A stretch of 64,000 nt of DNA from Streptomyces sp. NBC_00237 (GCF_026342435.1 NZ_JAPEMT010000003.1:620001-684000), one strand, 5' to 3'. Positions 35,184 to 44,355 are shown, numbered from the stretch's first letter. Numbers and translations: made by a program. Notes: a model not told the origin generated them from the sequence alone.

Positions 35184-36194
35184 GTGAACAGGACAACGCA
35201 GACGGCACAGGAACCGGGGGAGGCGAGCTTCTCCACCGGAGAGGTCGCCCGGCGCCTGGGGGTGTCGCCCACCACCGTTCGTTCATGGGACCGGCGTTAC
35301 GGCATCGGCGCCGGAACGCGTACGCAGGGCAGCCACCGCCGTTGGAGCCCGCAGGACATGGCCCGTCTGGAGCGGATGTGCGGGCTGACCGCGACGGGGG
35401 TGCCGCCCGCCGAGGCGGCCCGCCTGGCGGTCGGCAGCCTCCCGCCGCCTCCCGTCGTCCCGTCACCGGCACCGGCGCCCACGAGTGCGGGCGGCCGGGC
35501 GGGCGAGGGGATGCGCCTGGGCGGTGTGCGGGCGGAGTGCCGGGGAGTCGTCCGGGCGGCTCTGCGCCTCGACGCGGGCGCTCTGGACGAGCTGCTGACG
35601 ACCGTCATACGGGACCTCGGACTGGTCACCGCCTGGACAGAAGTGATCATGCCCGCGCTGCACGCGGCGGGCCGGAAGTGGGAGGGGGAACCCGACAGAT
35701 ACGTCGAGGTCGAGCACTTCCTGTCCTGGCACGTCTCCGGGGCGCTCCGGCGGGCGGGCCCCCCACTGCCCCCGGGAAAGTCGCGCGGCGCCGTCACCCT
35801 GCTGGCCTGCGCGCCGCAGGAGAACCACACGCTGCCGCTGGAGGTCCTGGCGGCCTCCTTGACCGAACGGGCCCTACCGGTGCGCATGTTCGGTGCCGCG
35901 CTGCCGGCCGAGAGCCTCCTGGGGGCGGTCGAGCGAACCGGCCCCGTGGTCGTGGGGCTGTGGGCGCAGTCCCGCGCCACGGCAGACCGCACGCTCGCCG
36001 ACCGCGTGGCGGACCTGCGGTGGGGCCCTCAGGGGGCCCGCAGGAAACCCTCCGTCCTCGCGCTGGGGCCCGGTTGGTCCGGTACCTCGGCACATGTCCG
36101 CCCGCACGGGCTCGCGGAGGCCGTCGCGACGGTGGAGGCGCGCGTGGCGCAGCACCACCGCGGCCGCCGACGGCACTCGACCGCCTCGCGATGA
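35184..36194 (+). CDS. litR: MerR-family regulator with cobalamin-binding domain, LitR/CarH-type photoreceptor
   Basis: A GTG start at 35184 (weak ribosome site) gives 336 residues. The MerR-type DNA-binding domain is at 13-85 (FSTGEVARRLGVSPTTVRSWDRRYGIG). A Pro-rich linker follows, then a four-helix B12-cap region with KWEGEPDRYVEVEHFLSWH, corresponding to the W-x9-EH motif of CarH but with one extra residue. A Rossmann B12-binding domain comes last, with CAPQENHTLPLEVLAASL; the His in ENH aligns with the lower cobalt ligand of CarH. In the dark, adenosylcobalamin-loaded tetramers repress; light breaks the Co-C bond. Carotenoid and ECF sigma genes flank it, as in known Streptomyces lit-crt loci, so light-induced pigmentation is the likely output. 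Confidence 0.85.
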   Translation: MNRTTQTAQEPGEASFSTGEVARRLGVSPTTVRSWDRRYGIGAGTRTQGSHRRWSPQDMARLERMCGLTATGVPPAEAARLAVGSLPPPPVVPSPAPAPTSAGGRAGEGMRLGGVRAECRGVVRAALRLDAGALDELLTTVIRDLGLVTAWTEVIMPALHAAGRKWEGEPDRYVEVEHFLSWHVSGALRRAGPPLPPGKSRGAVTLLACAPQENHTLPLEVLAASLTERALPVRMFGAALPAESLLGAVERTGPVVVGLWAQSRATADRTLADRVADLRWGPQGARRKPSVLALGPGWSGTSAHVRPHGLAEAVATVEARVAQHHRGRRRHSTASR

Positions 36195-36220
36195 GGAATC
36201 CGTACCGCCTGCGTCGCGAC

Positions 36221-36280
36221 AGGGGAGGGGCGCCCTGAACGGGGAAGGGACGCTCTGAACAGGGGAGGGACACTCTGAAC
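36221..36280. repeat. Three consecutive 20-bp direct repeats
   Basis: Three units of exactly 20 bp, each of the form (A)GGGGAGGGACxCTCTGAAC, are laid head to tail between the LitR-like gene and the lipocalin gene. Units differ at 3-5 positions, so they are not a recent slip. They could be binding sites for a regulator contacting one face of DNA (20 bp is about two turns). Confidence 0.8.
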
Positions 36281-36594
36281 ACATGCACCGCCCCGCCCGA
36301 GTGGCGGCCCGTGCCTCCGGCGCCAGGGCCCGGAGGCATCGGGCACGCAGGGCGACACCGCCGAGAAGGCCCCCGGGCCACCCGTGCCGGTCCCACTCAC
36401 CCGTACGAGGGAACTCCTCCCCCTGGACGCGCTGCGGCGCATCCGACGGGGCCCCACGGAGCGAAGGTCCGCAAAGGTCGTCGCCGCCCGTCTCCGTGCC
36501 GAAACCGGGCCGTCAACGACGGGACCGCCGCCACAGCGTTGTCACACCGAAGCCTGGCCGCCGACAGTTCGGACCGGCCCAAGGGAGCTCCTCG

Positions 36595-37230
36595 ATGAAG
36601 ATCGTCGCCACAGCCGCCCGTACCGCAGTCGCCCTCGCCGCCGCGACGGCCTGCGCCCTCACGGTCGCAGGTGCCGCGCCCGCCGCCCCGGCTTCCCCCG
36701 CCGAAGCGCACGCCGCGCCGGGTGCGGCCACCGAACCCGCCTCCGTCGGCGTCCTCGACGTCCCGCGCTACCTCGGCCACTGGTTCCAGTTCGCCGCCGT
36801 ACCACGGGCGTTCGAAGCCAAGTGCGCGAAGAACGTCCACGGAACGTACGGTCTGCGGCCGTCCGGTTCCCTCTCTGTACGCAACGGCTGCACCACCTGG
36901 CAGGGGCGCGCCAGTTCCATCGAGGGCGAGGCCAAGCCCCTCGACGCCACCGGATCGCGGCTCAACGTCTCCTTCGTCGCCGTCGACGGCGTCTACCAGC
37001 ACGGCGTGAACGCCAACTACATCGTCGTCGGGCTCGCCCCCGACTACCGCTGGGCAGTGGTGACGGACAGCGCCCGGCGGTCCGGATTCGTGCTCTCCCG
37101 CACACCGGGCCTCACCCCGGCCCGGCAGCAGGCCGCTCGGCACGCGATCCGCGCGGCGGGTCTCGACCCGTGCTCCTTCCTGACGACCCGGCAGGACGGC
37201 GGCTCCCGTACGAGCGCACCCTTCTGCTGA
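36595..37230 (+). CDS. Secreted lipocalin
   Basis: 211 residues from ATG 36595 (AAGGGAG 7 nt upstream). A clear signal peptide (TAVALAAATACALTVAGAAPAAPA) is followed by a lipocalin domain beginning at the GxW motif (RYLGHWFQFAAVPRAFEAKC) and continuing with YGLRPSGSLSVRNGC, DGVYQHGVNANYIVVGLAPDYRWAVVTD, typical of bacterial Blc-like lipocalins. The mature protein has four cysteines. No lipobox cysteine follows the signal peptide, so it is free rather than lipid-anchored. Its place between litR and crtY suggests binding or shuttling of a hydrophobic compound, perhaps carotenoid or porphyrin. That is an inference from location. Confidence 0.88.
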   Translation: MKIVATAARTAVALAAATACALTVAGAAPAAPASPAEAHAAPGAATEPASVGVLDVPRYLGHWFQFAAVPRAFEAKCAKNVHGTYGLRPSGSLSVRNGCTTWQGRASSIEGEAKPLDATGSRLNVSFVAVDGVYQHGVNANYIVVGLAPDYRWAVVTDSARRSGFVLSRTPGLTPARQQAARHAIRAAGLDPCSFLTTRQDGGSRTSAPFC

Positions 37231-37332
37231 CCTCCGCTGGTCGGCACCGATCCTCGCCGTCGCCGGTCGACGTGCATCCGAATGCGCCTCCCGTACGGAA
37301 TCCTGGTCGACCGGCTCTTCGGCACGAGAGGA

Positions 37333-38751
37333 ATGGACGGAGGCGCCCCCTTGCACCCCTCGCACCCACGCACCCCCGGGGCCCGAGAACCGCGTGCACC
37401 GGCCGACCCCGGCCACCCTGCCGCGTCGTACAGCACGAAGCCCCCCAGTACGCAGTCCCACAACACGAAGACCCACAGCACCAAGACCTACGACACGGAG
37501 ATCGCCGTCATCGGTGCCGGAGCGGCCGGACTCTCCCTCGTCCACCGGCTCTGCGCACCCGCCCCCGGCCGCAGGCCCGACGTGACCCTGATCGACGCTC
37601 CTCCGGGACCGCTGCGGCCACCGGAGCGCACCTGGTGCTTCTGGGAGGAGCCGGGCGGCGCGTTCGACGAGGTGCTGACCGCCTCCTGGGACCGGCTGCG
37701 GCTGCGCGGGCACGCCGGGGACACCGTCGACTGCGCGCTGGCTCCCACGCGCTACAAGATGCTGCGCTCCACCGACTTCGAGCGGCTGGTGAACGCACGG
37801 CTCGACGCCGCCCCGCACCTGCGGCGGACGACGGCGACCGTCGACGGCATCGACGACCTGCGCCCCGGCGCCGTCGTACGGGGGACCACAGCCGGGGGAA
37901 CACCACTGCGTCTGCGGGCCCGTTGGGTCTTCGACTCCCGGCCGCCGCGCACCCTGCCCCCGGCCCGCACCCTGCTGCTCCAGCACTTCCGGGGCTGGTT
38001 CGTCCGTACCGCACAGCCGTGCTTCGACCCCGCCGTCGCCGACCTGATGGACTTCCGCACCCCCCAGCCCGCACCCGGGCTCTCCTTCGGGTACGTGCTG
38101 CCGCTCGACCCGTGCCGGGCACTGGTGGAGTACACCGAGTTCTCCCCGCAGCCCCTGGACGACACCGGCTACGACCGGGCCCTGCACCACTACACCTCCC
38201 AGGTCCTGGGGCTGGGTGCGTTCGAGGTGACGGGCACCGAACAAGGCGTGATCCCGATGACGGACGCCCGTTTCCCCCGCCGCATCGGGTCATCGGCCTT
38301 CCGTATCGGCACCGCGGGCGGTGCCACCCGGCCGTCCACCGGCTACACCTTCGCCGCCGTGCAGCGGCAGAGCCGAGCCGTCGCGGACGCCCTGGCCCGC
38401 GGTCGCCCGCCGCTGCCGCCGCCCGCCTACCCGGCCCGCTCGCGGGCCATGGACGGCGTCCTGCTGCGCGCACTGGCCACCGGGCGGGTGGACGGGACGC
38501 GGTTCTTCACCCGGCTCTTCCGGGAAGCGGGACCGGAGCGGATGCTCCGCTTCCTGGACGGCCGCACCACCCGCCGCGAGGACTTCGCCGTCGGCCTGCG
38601 CACCCCGGTCCTGCCGATGCTGCGCACGGCCGCGGAACTGCCGTGGCTGCGCAGACTCCCGGACACCCGCGCGCGCCGCAGCCCGGCCGCCGGGCGTCGC
38701 GGACACGAGGAGACCGGGCCATCGGCCCCGGAATCCGGACCCCTCGCGTGA
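37333..38751 (+). CDS. crtY: Lycopene beta-cyclase
   Basis: A flavoprotein that cyclises both ends of lycopene to beta-carotene. After a disordered Thr/Lys-rich N-terminus it has the FAD loop IAVIGAGAAGLSLVHRL, the CrtY-type PPERTWCFWEE motif, HFRGWFVRT, and SFGYVLPLDPCRALVEYTEFSP, and later IPMTDARFPRRIG and TRPSTGYTF, all standard for bacterial CrtY. The start is uncertain: ATG 37333 has AGAGGA but too close, and ATG 37282 lacks a site. Length about 472, longer than typical (about 390-410) because of both tails. First gene of a crtY-crtT-crtU run. Confidence 0.9.
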   Translation: MDGGAPLHPSHPRTPGAREPRAPADPGHPAASYSTKPPSTQSHNTKTHSTKTYDTEIAVIGAGAAGLSLVHRLCAPAPGRRPDVTLIDAPPGPLRPPERTWCFWEEPGGAFDEVLTASWDRLRLRGHAGDTVDCALAPTRYKMLRSTDFERLVNARLDAAPHLRRTTATVDGIDDLRPGAVVRGTTAGGTPLRLRARWVFDSRPPRTLPPARTLLLQHFRGWFVRTAQPCFDPAVADLMDFRTPQPAPGLSFGYVLPLDPCRALVEYTEFSPQPLDDTGYDRALHHYTSQVLGLGAFEVTGTEQGVIPMTDARFPRRIGSSAFRIGTAGGATRPSTGYTFAAVQRQSRAVADALARGRPPLPPPAYPARSRAMDGVLLRALATGRVDGTRFFTRLFREAGPERMLRFLDGRTTRREDFAVGLRTPVLPMLRTAAELPWLRRLPDTRARRSPAAGRRGHEETGPSAPESGPLA

Positions 38752-38817
38752 CCGACGCCCGCCCGCCCCCCCCGGCGGCCCGCATCCGCCCCACCACGAC
38801 CACCCCGGAAGGACCGC

Positions 38818-39072
38818 ATGAGCCTGCTCCGCGACGAAGCTCTGTCCACCGCGTTCGACCGTGCCGCCCACACCTGCGACCGGCTCACGGCGGCCAGCCC
38901 CGGTGACCAGGAGTTCGACACCGCCGCCCGGTTCGCGGCACGGTCGCGCCGGGCGGGTTTCTCCCGCGTACGCGTTCTGCCGATGCCCGGCCGGCAGACC
39001 GGCATCGTGCACACCGTCCTGGCGGCCGCCCCTGACGAAAGGGCGTACGCGGGCGCGGGGGTGTCCCGATGA
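38818..39072 (+). pseudogene. crtT: Internally deleted methyltransferase gene crtT
   Basis: The 84-residue frame has a normal start (GGAAGGACCGC-ATG) and overlaps crtU by ATGA, exactly where crtT lies in other Streptomyces crt loci. Its first ~33 residues match the N-terminus of CrtT (LLRDEALSTAFDRAAHTC, AASPGD), and residues about 36-70 match the C-terminal strand-helix end (EFDTAARFAARSRRAGFSRV, RVLPMPGRQTGIVHT). The whole SAM-binding core (the LDLGCGTG region and the following strands, roughly 150 residues) is missing, joined in frame. The product cannot be a methyltransferase. The comparison uses my memory of CrtT sequences. Confidence 0.8.
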
Positions 39073-40610
39073 GGACGAAGGCACCCCGCCGGGGCCGCGA
39101 CCGCCGCGCGGTCATGCTGCCCGGCCCCGCCGGACGCGCTCGTGTCCCGGGCGAGGCCCCCTCGGTGGCCGTCGTCGGCGGCGGCATCGCCGGTCTCGCC
39201 GCGGCCACCGCACTCGCCGAGCGGGGCGTCCGCGTCACCGTGTACGAACGCGAGGACACCCTCGGCGGCCGCCTCGCCGGATGGTCCACCGCACTCGCCG
39301 ACGGCTCCACCGCCACCATGAGCCGGGGCTTCCACGCCTTCTTCCGTCAGTACTACAACCTGCGCGGCCTGATCCGGCGCGTCGACCCCGGCCTGGACGT
39401 CCTGACCAAGCTGCCCGACTACCCCCTCCAGCACAGCGACGGACTGCGCGACAGCTTCGCCCGGGTACCGCGCACCCCGCCCTGGAGCGCGCTCGGCTTC
39501 GTCGCGCTCAGCCCCGCCTTCGGCTGGGGCGATCTCGTCCGGATGAATCCGCGCGCCGCCCTGCCCCTGCTCGACGTCCGGGTGCCGGAGGTGTACCACC
39601 GTCTCGACAAGGTCAGCGCCCGGGACTTCCTCACCGGCATCCGCTTCCCCGAGGCCGCCGACCACCTGGCGTTCGAGGTGTTCTCCCGGAGCTTCTTCGC
39701 GGACCCGCGCGAGTTGTCCGCCGCCGAACTGGTCCTGATGTTCCACATCTACTTCCTCGGCTCCAGCGAGGGGCTGCTCTTCGACGTGCCCCGCGAACCG
39801 TTCCCGGCCGCCCTCTGGGACCCCCTCGGGCGCTATCTCGCCGGGCACGGCGTGCGGCTGCGCACCGGCACGCCCGTGCACGGCGTCACCCCGGTGCCCG
39901 GCGGGGTCACCGTCGCCACGGACGCGGGGGAGGAGCCGTACGACCGGCTGGTCCTGGCCCTGGACACCGGCGGACTCCAGCACGTGGTCGGGAACTCGCC
40001 GTCACTCGGGAACGCCGCCTGGCGCGAGCGCATCGCCCGGCTGCGCACCGCCCCGCCCTTCCTGGTGTCCCGGTACTGGCTGGACCGCCCGGTGGCCGCC
40101 GGCCGGCCCGGCTTCCTGGGCACCGGCGGGTACGGTCCGCTGGACAACGTCAGCGTGCTCGACCGCTGGGAGGGCGAGGCGGCGCGCTGGGCCGCCCGCA
40201 CCGGCGGCTCCGTCGTCGAACTCCACGCGTACGCCGTCGACCCGGGGGCCGACCGCGAAGTGGTCCAGGACCGGGCGCGGACCGAACTGCACCGGGTGTA
40301 CCCGGAGACCCGGGACGCCAAGACCGTCGACGTACGGCACGAATGGCGGGCGGACTGCCCGCTGTTCGAGGTCGGCGGTCACCGCGACCGGCCCGGCACG
40401 CACACCCCCGACCCGGCCGTGGTCCTCGCGGGCGACCTGGTGCGCACCGACCTTCCGGTGGCCTTGATGGAGCGCGCCGCCACCACCGGTTTCCTCGCCG
40501 CGAACGAACTCCTCGGGCAGTGGGGGCTGCGCGGCCAGACCCTGTGGACGGTGCCCGCCCGGGGCCGCGTGCCGGGCCTGCGGAGCCTGGCCTCCCTGGC
40601 CGCGAGCTGA
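39069..40610 (+). CDS. crtU: Carotene desaturase/methyltransferase (isorenieratene synthase)
   Basis: 513 residues. It converts the beta rings of beta-carotene into the aromatic phi rings of isorenieratene, combining desaturation with a methyl shift. The FAD-binding loop VAVVGGGIAGLAAATALAERG is followed by the CrtI-superfamily YEREDTLGGRLAGW block. The distinctive SRGFHAFFRQYYNLRGL, PFPAALWDPLGRYLAGHGVRLRTGTPV and C-terminal VVLAGDLVRTDLPVALMERAATTGFLAANELL segments are as in actinobacterial CrtU. It overlaps the deleted crtT by four bases and ends at a terminator shared with the convergent crt operon. Confidence 0.93.
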   Translation: MRTKAPRRGRDRRAVMLPGPAGRARVPGEAPSVAVVGGGIAGLAAATALAERGVRVTVYEREDTLGGRLAGWSTALADGSTATMSRGFHAFFRQYYNLRGLIRRVDPGLDVLTKLPDYPLQHSDGLRDSFARVPRTPPWSALGFVALSPAFGWGDLVRMNPRAALPLLDVRVPEVYHRLDKVSARDFLTGIRFPEAADHLAFEVFSRSFFADPRELSAAELVLMFHIYFLGSSEGLLFDVPREPFPAALWDPLGRYLAGHGVRLRTGTPVHGVTPVPGGVTVATDAGEEPYDRLVLALDTGGLQHVVGNSPSLGNAAWRERIARLRTAPPFLVSRYWLDRPVAAGRPGFLGTGGYGPLDNVSVLDRWEGEAARWAARTGGSVVELHAYAVDPGADREVVQDRARTELHRVYPETRDAKTVDVRHEWRADCPLFEVGGHRDRPGTHTPDPAVVLAGDLVRTDLPVALMERAATTGFLAANELLGQWGLRGQTLWTVPARGRVPGLRSLASLAAS

Positions 40611-40618
40611 GCCCGAAT

Positions 40619-40655
40619 CGGCCGGTACCGCGCCTTGTGGCGGCGGCACCGGCCG
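40619..40655. terminator. Bidirectional terminator between crtU and the convergent crt operon
   Basis: A 13-bp stem with one mismatch (CGGCCGGTACCGC / GCGGCACCGGCCG) around an 11-nt loop, 9 bp after crtU and 14 bp beyond the stop of the Rieske gene. Confidence 0.8.
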
Positions 40656-40668
40656 GTTGCGCGGGGGC

Positions 40669-41721
40669 TCAGCCCGGGAACCGCCCGGTGCTGCGCAGTG
40701 TCCAGCGCCGCTCCGCGTACGCGAGGTCGTCGCGCCACAGCCGCCCCGCCGCCGCCCGCATCAGCGGACGCAGTACGGGCGCGGCCGCCTTCGCCACGGC
40801 GAAGCCCCTGCGGTCCGACGCCGCGACGACCGCCTCCACCACCGCCGTGCGCGGGCGCCCCGAGGCGTCCGGGGCCAGCGGAGTGGCATGCGTCTCCACC
40901 ACCGAACCCTCCCCCTCCCCCCGGGTGATGTGCATGACGACGGTGCGCGGCTCGGGCGCGGTGAAGACCGCCCGCACCGGCACCACGGCACGCCCGGCGA
41001 CCTTGAAGGACACGTCCACCACGAACGCGTCCTCCCCGGCGTGGTCACGGTCGGCCGCCTTTTGCCCCGGCGAGCCGACCACCGTCAGATCCACGAAGGA
41101 GTACGGGTGGAACCAGGCCCCGTGCCACGGGTCGAGCCGGTTGGCCACCACGTCCTCCGGCTCGCAGCGCCCCACGACCGTGCAGACGGCCGCGACCGAC
41201 GAGTCCGGGTCGGGCCGCAGGGGTACCACCGGACGGTCCAACGGCTCCTCGCCGCCCACCCGGTCCAGCCGTACCCACAGCAACACCCCGTCGTCGTGCA
41301 CCGGATAGGGCTCCCACCCGGCGAACGGGCCGCCGTCCAGGGCCAGTCCGTGCCAGTGGCAGACGAGCGTGCCGCACCGCACCCGGCTGTCCTTCAGCGG
41401 CGCTCCCAGGTGCGGACACGACCCCGCCCCGGCCCGTACGGAGCCGTCCTCCCCGTGCCAGAGCACGATCTCGGTCCCGGCGACGACCCGCCCCAACGGC
41501 CGGTCGGCCGGAACACAGCCGGAAGCCCCCACCACGTACCAGTTGCCCGAAGGGCGGGCCTGCGCGCGCTTCAGCGCGGCGGCGATCACGGCGGGGGAGG
41601 CGTCGCGCCAGGTGGGCCGCTGCCGCTCCCAGGGCACGGGGGCGCGCCGCAACCGCAGCGGGAACCGCCCGCCCGGGGGCGGGAGTTCGCCTGCGCCGTC
41701 CGGCCTGATGTCCTCGTTCAC
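40669..41721 (-). CDS. Rieske 2Fe-2S protein at the crtV position of the carotenoid operon
   Basis: 350 residues. A Rieske domain at about 60-165 carries the cluster ligands C-P-H (SCPHLGAPLKD) and C-x-x-H (VCHWHGLAL). The C-terminal half (AAVCTVVGRCEPEDVVANRLDPWHGAWFHPYSF, then many beta strands) resembles the DUF5914-type domain in actinobacterial carotenoid loci. The paired His in WHGAWFHPYS could be iron ligands, though the classical ExxHxxxxH of dioxygenases is not evident. It is the last gene of the crtE-crtI-crtB operon, overlapping crtB by ATGA, in the place occupied by crtV in S. griseus and S. coelicolor. The role of CrtV is not clearly settled, so no symbol is given. Confidence 0.82.
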   Translation of the reverse strand: MNEDIRPDGAGELPPPGGRFPLRLRRAPVPWERQRPTWRDASPAVIAAALKRAQARPSGNWYVVGASGCVPADRPLGRVVAGTEIVLWHGEDGSVRAGAGSCPHLGAPLKDSRVRCGTLVCHWHGLALDGGPFAGWEPYPVHDDGVLLWVRLDRVGGEEPLDRPVVPLRPDPDSSVAAVCTVVGRCEPEDVVANRLDPWHGAWFHPYSFVDLTVVGSPGQKAADRDHAGEDAFVVDVSFKVAGRAVVPVRAVFTAPEPRTVVMHITRGEGEGSVVETHATPLAPDASGRPRTAVVEAVVAASDRRGFAVAKAAAPVLRPLMRAAAGRLWRDDLAYAERRWTLRSTGRFPG

Positions 41722-42755
41722 ACCGTCTCCTTCCGAACCCGTCCGTCACGCGCCACAGTGCCCCCGGCCGTGCCTGCGCCCCGATGCGGAGCTGCTCCGG
41801 CGTGCTCCACCCGACTCCACCCGGCGGCGCGGGACCGGGCCGCCGCGAGGCGCACCAGCCCGTCGGCGGCCACCACCGCCCGCCTCCGCCGGGACACCAC
41901 GGCCCGCCGGTGCAGCACCCGGTACCCGTCGTCCGCGACGGCATCCAGGATCGCCCCGTACAGCACGAAGGCGGTACGGATGCACGGGCGTGCCACCGGG
42001 TCGAGCTGCCTCAGCCCCGGCGCCGCCTCCCGGTACACGGCACGGGTCAGTTCGGCGACGTGTCGCAGTGCGGCGGTGATCCGCCGGTCCGGGAGCCCGG
42101 TCAGTCGGCTCCAGGCGAGCAGGTCCCGGTCGACGCCGTGCGCGGCGAGGAGATCGCCGGGCAGATACACCCGCCCCCGGTCGAGGTCCTCGCCCACGTC
42201 CCGCAGGAAGTTGGTCAGCTGGAAGGCCACACCGAGCGCGGCGGCCTGCGGGGCGGCCTCCGTGCGCGGCACGACGGTCCCCAGGACCGGCAGCATCTGG
42301 AGGCCGATCACCGCCGCTGACCCGTGCATGTACGCCCGCAGGTCGTCGTACGTCGGATAGTCGGTGACGGTCAGGTCGCTGCGCATGGACGCCATGAAGT
42401 CGGTGAAGAGGCGGTGCTCGATGTCGTACCGGGCGGCGGTGTCCGCCAGCGCGCGTACCACGGGCTCGTCGCTGTGCTCCCCGGCCAGGCCCGCCTCCAG
42501 CCGTGCGCACAGCGTGTCGAGGACTGCCGCGCGGTGTGCGGTGGTGGCCGGGGAGTTCAGGTCGTCGACGATGTCGTCGGCCCACCGGGCGAAGCCGTAG
42601 AGCGCGTGGACGGCGGGCCGGCGTTCCACGGGCAGCAGCCGGGTCGCCAGGAAGTAGGTGCGCCCGTGCCGGGCGTTGAGAGCGCGGCAGTGGTGGTACG
42701 CCGCACGCAGCGCCGCATCGGTGATGCCGGCGGCGTCGAGTTCACGGTCGGTCAT
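41718..42755 (-). CDS. crtB: Phytoene synthase
   Basis: 345 residues from ATG 42755 (GGAAGG upstream). It condenses two geranylgeranyl diphosphates to phytoene. It shows the family's two diphosphate-binding signatures: RWADDIVDDLNSP (DxxxD) and the second GVAFQLTNFLRDVGEDLDRGRVYLP (QxxNxxRDxxED), plus AVHALYGFAR and YMHGSAAVIGLQMLPVLG. The C-terminal 50 residues are Arg-rich and not conserved. It overlaps crtI by 14 bp and the Rieske gene by 4 bp, so it is translated as part of the crtEIB-V operon. Confidence 0.95.
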   Translation of the reverse strand: MTDRELDAAGITDAALRAAYHHCRALNARHGRTYFLATRLLPVERRPAVHALYGFARWADDIVDDLNSPATTAHRAAVLDTLCARLEAGLAGEHSDEPVVRALADTAARYDIEHRLFTDFMASMRSDLTVTDYPTYDDLRAYMHGSAAVIGLQMLPVLGTVVPRTEAAPQAAALGVAFQLTNFLRDVGEDLDRGRVYLPGDLLAAHGVDRDLLAWSRLTGLPDRRITAALRHVAELTRAVYREAAPGLRQLDPVARPCIRTAFVLYGAILDAVADDGYRVLHRRAVVSRRRRAVVAADGLVRLAAARSRAAGWSRVEHAGAAPHRGAGTAGGTVARDGRVRKETV

Positions 42756-44355
42756 GCGGGGGTGCCTTCCGGGCTGCGGGGCCGGTGGTTCGGATCGGGC
42801 GTGCGGGGCCGGGCATGCGGGCGGCGCGGGCGGGCCGGTCGGCACCGGTGATCCTGGCGGCCGCGAGCTTCCCCGAGATCAGGACGGTCGGCACGCCGAC
42901 CCCGGGCGTGGTGCCGCAACCGGCCAGGACCACGTTCTCGGTGCCGCGCACCAGGTTGCGGGGCCGGAAGGGGCCGGTCTGCGGGAAGGTGTGGGCCGCC
43001 GAGAAGGGCGTACCCGCGCCGTGGCCGTCCGCGCTCCAGTCGGCGGGCGTCACCAGACACTCCTCCTCGATCGCCGCACCGAAGCCCTCCAGGCCGCGGG
43101 CGGCGAGGGTGCGCAGGAGGCTGTCGCGGTAGCGGGGGCCGAGGTCCGCCCACTCCCGCACGCCCGGGCCGACCACCGTGTTGGGGCAGGGCGCCAGCAC
43201 GTAGTGCAGATGTCGGCCCGGAGGGGCGAGCGAGGGGTCGCTCGCGGTGGGGCGGGTGATCAGCAGGGAGGGGTCGGACATCAAGTCCCCGGTGCGGGTC
43301 AGCTCCCGGAAGGTCTCCTTCCAGGCGGCGCCGAAGGAGATGGTGTGGTGGCCCAGTTCGGGCCAGGTGCGGTCGGTGCCCGCGTGCAGGATCACCGCGG
43401 ACGGCGAGTGCCGCAGCGGCGCCGGGCGGCGCGGGCTTCTTCCCAGCAGCCGGTAGGCGACCGGCAGGTCGGGGGTCAGGACCACCGCGTCGCAGGGGAT
43501 GCGCTCCTGGTCGGTGACGACGGCGGTGATCCGCTCACCGCCGCCGGAGCGCTCCAGGCGGGTCACGTCCTGCCCGTAGCGGAAGTCGGCGCCCGCCTCG
43601 GCGGCGGAGTCGGCCATCGCGCGCGGCAGGGCGTGCATGCCGCCGCGCGGGAAGTACACCCCGGCCACCGTGTCCATGTACGCGATCACGGCGTACGCGG
43701 CGAGCGCCCGAGCGGGCGGCACACCTGCGTACAGGGCCTGGAAGGTGAAGACGCGGCGCAGCCGCTCGTCGGAGAGGAAGCTGCCGATCCGGGCGTCCAT
43801 CCTGCCGAACCCGCCGAGCGCGGCGAGCCGCGCCAGGTCCGGGTGCAGGAGCTGGAGCGGGGAATCGAAGTTGGCGTCGATGAAGCGGCGCATCTGCACC
43901 CGGTACAGCTTCTCCAGCCAGGCCCGCAGCCGCCGGTAACCGAGGGCCTCGCGGGCCCCCGCGAACCGGGCGATCTCCGCCTCCATCTCCGGGCCCCGGG
44001 TGTGCACGTCCAGTGCGCTGCCGTCGGCGAACCGGGCCCGGTAGGCGGGGTGCAGCTCCAGCAGTTCCAGCCGCCCCGCCATCGAGTGGCCGACGGCGGC
44101 GAACGCCTCCTCGACGAGGTCCGGCATGGTGAGCACGGTCGGGCCGGTGTCGATGCGGTAGCCGCCCCGGTCCAGCAGGCCCGCCCGGCCGCCGGGCTCA
44201 CCGGCCCGCTCCACGACGGTGACCCTGCGTCCCGCGCCGAGCAGGTGCAGGGCGGCGGACAGTCCGGACAGGCCCGCCCCGACCACGACCACGTGGTCGG
44301 TGGGTCCCGGCAGCGTCCTCGTCGCCGAGGCGACCACGCGGTTCGTCGTGCTCAT
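42742..44355 (-). CDS. crtI: Phytoene desaturase
   Basis: 537 residues. It introduces four double bonds into phytoene to give lycopene, with FAD. The N-terminal dinucleotide fold is HVVVVGAGLSGLSAALHLLGAGRRVTVVERAGEPGGRAG. The CrtI signatures YRIDTGPTVLTMPDLVEEAFAAVG, AYAVIAYMDTVAGVYFPRGGMHALPRAM and the C-terminal LAGCGTTPGVGVPTVLISGKLAA are all present. The last 30 residues (PARPIRTTGPAARKAPPHDRP) are a non-conserved tail overlapping crtB. It overlaps crtE by ATGA. Confidence 0.96.
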   Translation of the reverse strand: MSTTNRVVASATRTLPGPTDHVVVVGAGLSGLSAALHLLGAGRRVTVVERAGEPGGRAGLLDRGGYRIDTGPTVLTMPDLVEEAFAAVGHSMAGRLELLELHPAYRARFADGSALDVHTRGPEMEAEIARFAGAREALGYRRLRAWLEKLYRVQMRRFIDANFDSPLQLLHPDLARLAALGGFGRMDARIGSFLSDERLRRVFTFQALYAGVPPARALAAYAVIAYMDTVAGVYFPRGGMHALPRAMADSAAEAGADFRYGQDVTRLERSGGGERITAVVTDQERIPCDAVVLTPDLPVAYRLLGRSPRRPAPLRHSPSAVILHAGTDRTWPELGHHTISFGAAWKETFRELTRTGDLMSDPSLLITRPTASDPSLAPPGRHLHYVLAPCPNTVVGPGVREWADLGPRYRDSLLRTLAARGLEGFGAAIEEECLVTPADWSADGHGAGTPFSAAHTFPQTGPFRPRNLVRGTENVVLAGCGTTPGVGVPTVLISGKLAAARITGADRPARAARMPGPARPIRTTGPAARKAPPHDRP

